Assembly (NCBI RefSeq): GCF_004366035.1 | Contig: NZ_SOEE01000011.1 | Location: 1 to 64,000, forward strand | Source of the DNA: Cytobacillus oceanisediminis | GTDB taxonomy: Bacteria > Bacillota > Bacilli > Bacillales > Cytobacillaceae | Direction of reading: 5' to 3' | DNA: 64,000 bases | In this document: positions 59,200 to 64,000 of the stretch, piece by piece | How positions within the stretch are numbered: the first letter of the stretch is position 1 | How the letters are laid out: every line of letters begins with the position of its first letter | Program-made: the position numbers and the translations under genes | The notes under the pieces: model-generated | The model's database searches: none | What the model saw: the letters and a program-made list of their open reading frames with translations, nothing else | Told to the model about the DNA's origin: nothing

Positions 59200-59679
59200 A
59201 TAATATCACAAACTTCTCAACAAGCTGAAAAGGCTATTATTGATCGTTTTATCCAGCTTAGAGCTAAAGGATTTCACTTTTCACCTGTGGACGAAATGGC
59301 TGCAAAAGAAATTCTTGCAGGTGGAGTATCCCTTAAAGACGCCTTAATATACCTCAAAGAATGTTTTGATGACTATAAACCTAAGCATTCGAGAGATCAG
59401 ATTAATAGTTTGTCATATTGCGTGGGTCCGATATTAGACCGACACCATCAGCAATTAGAATCTCAGAAATTAGCACAAAACGTTAAGCCCTTTAAAAGCA
59501 ATAATTCTTATCAGCCTAAAGGGAAGCGGTCAAAACCTATACGTACGGAAATGCTGGCTGATTGGTTTGACGAATCTAATCAGCCTACACTGGATAAACC
59601 ACCGAAGACTGAAGATGATCTTGCTCGGAAAAAGGCTGAGTTGAATGAAAAACTAAAAAAATTGAGGTCGGGGAGCTGA
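59200..59679 (+). pseudogene. DnaD-like replication protein, C-terminal part
   Basis: After the junction the frame continues as an intact C-terminal part: EKAIIDRFIQLRAKGFHFSPVDEMAAKEIL, VSLKDALIYLKECFDDYKPKHSRDQINSLSYC, then a polar basic tail. The pattern is that of phage DnaD/replication-initiation C-termini. The N-terminal winged-helix domain is missing. The open frame starting at 59074 is a chimera. Confidence 0.5.
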
Positions 59680-59683
59680 AACC

Positions 59684-59878
59684 ATGGGGATCCTTTATGA
59701 TTCCGTTATGCAGCAAAAAAGAAATATCCTCATCAAGAGATTAGAAGAATTGAATATTTCTAATGCCCAATCTGGCAAGAGCATCCATGACTGCGATTAC
59801 GAAGAACTAAAATATGAACTTGTTATCGCATCTTTTCGAGAAATTGATACAGAAGCTACAGAAAACAACTGGTACTGA
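59684..59878 (+). CDS. Small phage protein
   Basis: 64 residues, GILYDSVMQQKRNILIKRLEEL, then YEELKYELVIASFREID. Helical, charged, resembling small Fur-regulated-basic-like or YqaO-type phage proteins. It starts 5 bp after the preceding stop with GGGGAG upstream. Function unknown. Confidence 0.6.
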   Translation: MGILYDSVMQQKRNILIKRLEELNISNAQSGKSIHDCDYEELKYELVIASFREIDTEATENNWY

Positions 59879-59894
59879 AAGGGGAAATGAGTAA

Positions 59895-60110
59895 ATGAAT
59901 AACGTGAAATCAGCAATCAATTGCCCACACTGCGGTGCTTTAGGTGATATACGTCGCAAAGAGGATAAATTACTGGTTCTGGAATGTGACCCCTGCAATT
60001 TTCGCTGGAAGACCTATTCAAAAACTTGCAAGGAATGCGGAAAGCCAAATGGTTATTTTGTGGAGGGGCCATGCGTGAAATGTTATTCACTAAAACTCAA
60101 CGCCATATGA
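59895..60110 (+). CDS. Zinc-ribbon phage protein
   Basis: 71 residues with four CxxC pairs (CPHC, CDPC, CKEC, CVKC), forming two probable zinc ribbons. GGGGAAATG lies upstream. Possibly a nucleic-acid-binding regulator; not recognised further. Confidence 0.65.
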   Translation: MNNVKSAINCPHCGALGDIRRKEDKLLVLECDPCNFRWKTYSKTCKECGKPNGYFVEGPCVKCYSLKLNAI

Positions 60111-60500
60111 ATTCTTAAAGCTGCAACCTTGGGTCAGTTGCTTTACTTAGCAAGATACGAGAGAGGAGCACGAAAAGCAATTGCGAAGGGGAAGGTCCTG
60201 TTTGTGAAAAAAGCTTGAGATACTCAAAAATGATCCGGATTTGTCTGAAGATTAATAATGAAAATTTGTATTAAGTTCAATAAAAAAAAGAGCCTTTCAG
60301 GCTCATAGCATGGCGAAAAACTGATTTCACTACAGTGTATGTTAATGATTTGGAATGGTATAGGCTGGTGTTGGTGCAAGACATGATGATTAGGTGTGTA
60401 TCTAATGTTTTGTGTCTTGCCCAACGATTTAATTTTATGACCAACAGAAGTTAATTATGCAGAAACAAAAGAATTATTAAGTTTCCCGGATGGTGAAGAA
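60111..60500. other. Remnant-bearing intergenic region
   Basis: Holds a coding remnant on the plus strand at 60120-60218 (ATLGQLLYLARYERGARKA, then KVLFVKKA and TGA) without a start, and a hairpin GAGCC/GGCTC at about 60287-60302 with an A-run, that is, a terminator for the minus strand. No intact gene. Confidence 0.4.
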
Positions 60501-60785
60501 ATGAAGCAATTAGATCTATTCTCCTTCGGCCTGGAAGATCAGATTATAGATCTAAGACAGGGTGAGGAGATGGAGTTTTTCAGAGGGAAAGAACGGCTGC
60601 TGATCCGGAAGCATGGAAAGTTTAAGGGTGTTTGCTTTTATCAGGGGCCAGGATTCTCTGGATATGCCCTTCACATTGATCAAAAAGGTATGCTCGGTGG
60701 ATTAGATATCTTTGTAGCAAAAATTGAACGGTGGCTGGGTGGGCGGGGCTGGAATGAAACAGAGCCCATAAAGGGCTCTGTTTAG
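60501..60785 (+). CDS. Phage hypothetical protein
   Basis: 94 residues: KQLDLFSFGLEDQIIDLRQGEEMEFF, then GKFKGVCFYQGPGFSGYALHID. Small beta-rich protein without recognised family. GATGGTGAAG gives a weak ribosome site. An AGAGCCC/GGGCTCT hairpin closes the end (60761-60781). Confidence 0.55.
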   Translation: MKQLDLFSFGLEDQIIDLRQGEEMEFFRGKERLLIRKHGKFKGVCFYQGPGFSGYALHIDQKGMLGGLDIFVAKIERWLGGRGWNETEPIKGSV

Positions 60786-60832
60786 AGAGAAATATAATAT
60801 TCGGAGATATTGTATTTATATTCTTATCAGAA

Positions 60833-60991
60833 TTATTGGTGAATGTTTACATGATTAATTAGCATAAGGGCTTCTTTTAAAAGCAAAATATCTGATTGGA
60901 TTTGAACTTGTATCTTAACATCATTGCATCTTTGGTATTCATCAATTAATTTCACAAGCTCTATTGAAAAAGAGAGTGAAAGTTCATCCAA
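60833..60991 (-). CDS. Small helical protein (52 residues)
   Basis: TTG 60991 six bases after AAAGGAG. Reads DELSLSFSIELVKLIDEYQR, then IQVQIQSDILLLKEALMLIN. An aspartyl-phosphatase/Spo0E-like regular helix pair is possible: the SxELVxLxDExQ pattern recalls Spo0E peptides, but the SxxxD core is not clear. Minus strand, unlike its neighbours. Confidence 0.5.
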   Translation of the reverse strand: MDELSLSFSIELVKLIDEYQRCNDVKIQVQIQSDILLLKEALMLINHVNIHQ

Positions 60992-61148
60992 TGAAAAGCT
61001 CCTTTCAGAAATAATAGGATACTTTCTATTATGTATCAGTACAGTGGTATTACAATAACTTCGTCAAAACTATACAAAATAAGTCTTTATATGACAACTA
61101 TACTAGAGAGTAAAAGTGTTTCGAAACAGACACAAACTACGAAGTAAA

Positions 61149-61169
61149 AAAGACGAGTTTCCCCGTCTA
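61149..61169 (-). terminator. Terminator after the 51-residue membrane protein
   Basis: AGACG and CGTCT arms around GGGAAACT, with a T-run on the minus strand; overlaps the stop of the gene. Confidence 0.7.
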
Positions 61170-61322
61170 ATTCTTTAGTTTATCAAGCTTGTTCGAGATA
61201 GATTTAAGAATAATATTCTTCTCCTGTTGTATTTTTAGAATTTTAATTAGGAACCAAACAATAAACAAAATAGGGGCTATGGATAATAAAAGTGGAAGGA
61301 TTGTCACAAGAGTAGCAGTCAT
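61167..61322 (-). CDS. Small single-helix membrane protein (51 residues)
   Basis: ATG 61322 with GAGGAG nine bases upstream. TATLVTILPLLLSIAPILFI and VWFLIK form a membrane segment; the charged coil ILKIQQEKNIILKSISNKLDKLK follows. Phage accessory peptide of unknown role. Confidence 0.55.
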   Translation of the reverse strand: MTATLVTILPLLLSIAPILFIVWFLIKILKIQQEKNIILKSISNKLDKLKN

Positions 61323-61394
61323 TAAGTATAATTCTCCTCATGTTTTTTGGATAATTATACCACATGGATTAGGAGGGCTGTTCAAAAAATAAAT

Positions 61395-61581
61395 ACTTAA
61401 TGGTGCGGGGCTTTTGGAAAACAAAATAAGCATTATGTTGCGAGTAAGGGCGGAAACTTTTTCAAGGTGAAAGGATATGGAATTGCCCTTACTCTGCAAT
61501 ACACGAACCTATACAGTTTCGAGCAAGGACCTGATCTTGGGAGTTTTAAATCCTTGCTCGCACTGATAGTATGGCCAGGAT
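61395..61581 (+). pseudogene. Unidentified coding remnant
   Basis: The plus frame without start reads AFGKQNKHYVASKGGNFFKV, then YGIALTLQYTNLYSFEQGPDLGSFKSLL and a TAA. It looks like an N-terminally deleted phage gene. No family. Confidence 0.3.
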
Positions 61582-61681
61582 AAATTGCTTTATGCGTTTT
61601 TGACATATTAAATGAAATAAGAAATGGGTTAAGTATTTCGGCTTTGTCCAATAATAGAACACCTATGTATATAGACACTGT

Positions 61682-62005
61682 TTAGTACTTTTTGTATTTT
61701 AGGTAATTAAAATTTGAGGTGGGAACTTGTTTTATTACGTTGCCTTCCTCATCCTTATAAATTTCATACTCTCTATAGGTTTCAATGATATATCCGTCCA
61801 CTTCTTTATCTTCGTCTATCTCATGTAAGTATTCTAACTCAGGTATGATGGACTCTAAATTGTCATCGGTTGTTTCTGATTCATTTTGAACATTGGCATC
61901 TGTCTCTAAATATTCACTGTTAGGGTTTTGTTGAGAACTTGGATAGTTGGTATATACCAAAAACATACAGATTATCATTAGACCTAATCCAAATATTTGT
62001 TTCAA
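61682..62005 (-). CDS. Secreted or membrane-anchored acidic protein
   Basis: 107 residues. N-terminal hydrophobic helix (IFGLGLMIICMFLVYTNY), then an acidic Asn/Glu linker (EYLETDANVQNESETTDDN) and a small domain with VDGYIIETYREYEIYKDEEGNVI. Single gene on the minus strand; function unknown. Confidence 0.55.
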   Translation of the reverse strand: MKQIFGLGLMIICMFLVYTNYPSSQQNPNSEYLETDANVQNESETTDDNLESIIPELEYLHEIDEDKEVDGYIIETYREYEIYKDEEGNVIKQVPTSNFNYLKYKKY

Positions 62006-62148
62006 GATTATCTACCCCTTTATGGAAGTTACAATTAAAAATATGTTTGTCCACTGATTAATATAACTAGGATAAAAGTAAATCTTGTTGTTAAAAGGAT
62101 AATCCGAACGAAGATTTTATGAAACACAAGATAGAGGGAGTTGTTAAT

Positions 62149-62328
62149 ATGGCGCATGGAGAAGTGAAAGTATGGTATATGACTGAGGAAGAGCGTCTGG
62201 CATACATCAAAAAGCATCCTATCCGGCCAGCCAAAAACGTGAAAAAGTCTGATACTACTTTTGCTAACCTTGGTACGGATTATCGATGGAGGAGTAAGAA
62301 GGGCACAGAAGAGCGTTACGGTAAATAA
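62149..62328 (+). CDS. Small phage protein
   Basis: 59 residues from ATG 62149 after AGGGAG: AHGEVKVWYMTEEERLAYIKKHPI and a basic C-terminus (DYRWRSKKGTEERYGK). Such peptides accompany ArpU-type genes in Bacillus prophages. Role unknown. Confidence 0.55.
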   Translation: MAHGEVKVWYMTEEERLAYIKKHPIRPAKNVKKSDTTFANLGTDYRWRSKKGTEERYGK

Positions 62329-62386
62329 AAAAGCCAGGACTTCTCCCGGCCAAACCTACATTTATTTTATCATGGGAGGGGTCCTG

Positions 62387-62872
62387 ATGAAAGAAGCTGC
62401 CAGGCTTACAATAAACATTACAGAACTTATTCGAGATTACCGAATGATGAAAAGAGAGATAGATCGCCTCCAAAATATTTTATATGGCCGGTCAGTTCCT
62501 ATGCGCTCCTGGGGTGTTGCTCAATGGGGAATAGAAGCGACTCTGCCAAAAGGTTCTGCAGGGAAAAGCCAGGCTGAGTTAAAGGATATGGATATAAGGG
62601 GGCAGAAGCAAATTGCACGTTTAGAGGAATATCAACGTCGTGTATATGCAATTGAAATTGCTGGTGACTGCCTTGACAGAGAGTTATTAAAGGTTGTTTA
62701 TGATTGTATGCTTGATGGGATGACAAGACAAGAAATTGCGGTTCATTTAGAAATGTCCCGTGACTCAGTAGACAAACTTCGTTCCGACATTAAGGCGCAA
62801 ATCGGCACTAATACAACTTTTCCAAACTTTTGCATGGTGAGAAATGTGCTGTGTAAAATGGAAGGCAGGTAG
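62387..62872 (+). CDS. ArpU-like phage late regulator
   Basis: 161 residues from ATG 62387 after GGAGGGG; the longer frame from 62261 is rejected. Helical N-terminus (LIRDYRMMKREIDRLQNILYG) and a C-terminal sigma-region-4-like HTH (MTRQEIAVHLEMSRDSVDKLRSDI). This is the form of ArpU/YqaQ-type regulators that control late phage genes upstream of the terminase. Confidence 0.65.
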   Translation: MKEAARLTINITELIRDYRMMKREIDRLQNILYGRSVPMRSWGVAQWGIEATLPKGSAGKSQAELKDMDIRGQKQIARLEEYQRRVYAIEIAGDCLDRELLKVVYDCMLDGMTRQEIAVHLEMSRDSVDKLRSDIKAQIGTNTTFPNFCMVRNVLCKMEGR

Positions 62873-62976
62873 GGGAGGCGGATAACAAGCTACTTCCTCT
62901 ATTTTTGTTCGATGATCCACCTTGCGGTGAATTGAAATTTTCCATATTTAACCGATACATTAGGTGGAGGTGTGAT

Positions 62977-63207
62977 ATGGAAATAGTAGATTTTAGTCCT
63001 GTGAAAGATACACTGGATAAAATAGCAGTTCAGCTGATAACGCTAATGGCTATGTGCGCACTAGCGTATATAGGAGCATTCATTGTTTTAAGATTAATAA
63101 AGATTCCAGGACAACTGGCTCATTATATTTCAACAGCAGTTCTTTTAGTAGTTATGTACTATTCATTCGTAAATGGCTATATTCCAGGTATTCAAAGCGC
63201 TCAGTGA
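62977..63207 (+). CDS. Small phage membrane protein, holin-like
   Basis: 76 residues from ATG 62977 after AGGTGGAGG. Two hydrophobic segments (LITLMAMCALAYIGAFIVL and YISTAVLLVVMYYSFV) separated by a basic turn. Small two-helix proteins of this size can be holins; position before terminase is atypical for that. Confidence 0.5.
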   Translation: MEIVDFSPVKDTLDKIAVQLITLMAMCALAYIGAFIVLRLIKIPGQLAHYISTAVLLVVMYYSFVNGYIPGIQSAQ

Positions 63208-63258
63208 TGGGTGCTTTTTATTATGCAATAAAATTAGACAGGAGGTAGGTGCCATGTA

Positions 63259-63747
63259 ATGAACTGGGATGAAATTAGAAAAGAATTTGAGACCTCCAAC
63301 GTCACATTAAAGGCACTTGCTGAAAAACACGATATCAAAATCGGTACTTTAAAAAGCAGAAAAAGCCGTGAAGGGTGGTCAAGGGATCCAACGAAAAAGG
63401 ATGCAACCAAAAAGCAAAAGGTTGCAACCCTGGAACCTGTGACAGGTGTTTCAATTACTACCGATGACGGATTTGGTAGTAAAGTTATCATTGATAATGG
63501 GGAAATAGAAGCTTACAGAAATAACAATAAAATCGCTGCTATAAATAAAGAAGGTTTTTTCGTATTTGATGATCAGAGTGGCGAAACTGTAGGTCAATTA
63601 AGGGATGAAAGAGATACCATAAACAATCAGATGCGAATGGGATTGCATAGTTATCGTGATGGATTACATTTAGGATTTATGCGTTCTGATGGTAATACTT
63701 CTGATGGATGGCTCACGATGGATCCAAACATTTCTTTTCGGAACTAA
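63259..63747 (+). pseudogene. Terminase small subunit / tail-fibre deletion chimera
   Basis: The first 55 residues (NWDEIRKEFETSNVTLKALA, EKHDIKIGTLKSRKSREGW) are the HTH start of PBSX-type terminase small subunits (XtmA/YqaS). From about residue 60 the protein becomes a tail-type beta-rich sequence (VTGVSITTDDGFGSKVIIDN, NNKIAAINKEGFFVFDDQSG). The two genes are normally about 10 kb or more apart, so an in-frame deletion joined them. GGAGGT upstream. Confidence 0.65.
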
Positions 63748-64000
63748 TATTCATGATAGGGATGATGGACGATTATTTCTTAATTCCACTAAAAAAGGAG
63801 GAACAGCAAACGGATTAATTCCGAGTGCAGTTATTCAAAATTTCACAGATAGCAATGGTATTCCATGGTCTGGAGTAGTAGTACAAACAGGAAGAGATAA
63901 CAGAACGCCTGCAGCAGATAGGCGGTTCGGATTTGAAGTATGGCAATATCAAGGCACAAGCGATGGTTCAAATAAGCAAATGATGAAAATTGATAAATCA
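63735..64000 (+). pseudogene. Continuation of the tail-fibre-like frame after a +1 shift
   Basis: At a TTTT run near 63737-63740 the frame stops soon after (SFRN), but another frame continues without stop to the window edge: GTNIHDRDDGRLFLNSTKKG, NGLIPSAVIQNFTDSNGI, RFGFEVWQYQGTSDGS. One extra T explains the break. Confidence 0.6.

Larger units (their letters stand above)
56474..64000. mobile_element. Decayed prophage (left end to window edge)
   Basis: Integrase and ImmA/IrrE-like peptidase at the left end, then fragments of DUF4352, RecT and DnaD-type genes, small phage genes, an ArpU-like regulator, a small membrane protein and a terminase-tail chimera. The genes are broken, joined or shifted, so it is not functional as a phage. 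The right end is outside the window. Confidence 0.8.

Noticed and set aside
60224..60424. Minus-strand 66-codon frame
   Set aside because: No SD, its end contains a terminator hairpin in the coding part, and the residue composition is not protein-like.

Overview
The window looks like part of a large conjugative plasmid (or plasmid-derived element) of a Bacillaceae host. The DNA is AT-rich, most genes have strong AGGAGG-type ribosome sites, GTG and TTG starts are common, and SigA-type promoters are readable. Several genes have close Bacillus relatives (amj/ydaH, yolD, yhjD, HU, a mrpC remnant). No rRNA, tRNA or CRISPR array was seen.

Layout. 1-0.5 kb: the 5' part of an IS110-family transposase. 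0.5-8.5 kb: about eleven single-gene units, all on the minus strand, most followed directly by a copy of an imperfect-palindromic repeat, giving an integron-cassette-like array without a recognisable integron integrase. 8.7-12.2 kb: a His-rich secreted protein, an ATP-dependent DNA ligase, a membrane protein and a protein built of homing-endonuclease-associated repeats. 12.2-24.7 kb (minus): a Gram-positive type IV secretion operon (pilin, PrgI/VirB3, TrsD-like, VirB4, VirB6 with internal repeats, SLT-M23 wall hydrolase, lipoprotein, VirB8-like). 24.8-26.4 kb: HU and an SOS-type yolD/yhjD divergon. 26.5-33 kb (minus): a toprim/DUF3854 primase-like gene split by a group II intron, a DUF4258 gene, a degenerate ParA/CpaE-like ATPase and an XRE regulator. 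33-41.7 kb (plus): a Rad52-like annealase split by a second group II intron, a plasmid DnaN, then a PRTRC-like ubiquitin-type cassette (E2, Ub-like/JAMM fusion, ThiF E1). 41.8-45.3 kb (minus): unknown proteins, a lipoprotein, a catalytically altered tyrosine recombinase and a micro-protein. 45.4-49 kb (minus): a type III partition module (TubR, TubZ, TubY-like) with repeated TubR-box-like sites on both sides and an origin-like patch. 49.7-56.5 kb (plus): Replic_Relax protein, VirD4 coupling protein, S1-domain protein, a second Replic_Relax-like protein and a truncated HD-GYP protein. 56.5-64 kb: a decayed prophage that enters next to the truncated HD-GYP gene.

The backbone genes form a coherent plasmid: TubRZY for segregation, Rad52/DnaN/primase/ligase/HU for DNA metabolism, and VirB/VirD4 plus Replic_Relax proteins for transfer. 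At least eight backbone transcription units share one design: an intrinsic terminator sits between the promoter (or the preceding gene) and the Shine-Dalgarno site of the first gene. This implies a common readthrough or antitermination control. The three signals most worth following are the cassette array, the ubiquitin-like cassette with its fused Ub-like/JAMM protein, and the shared leader terminators.
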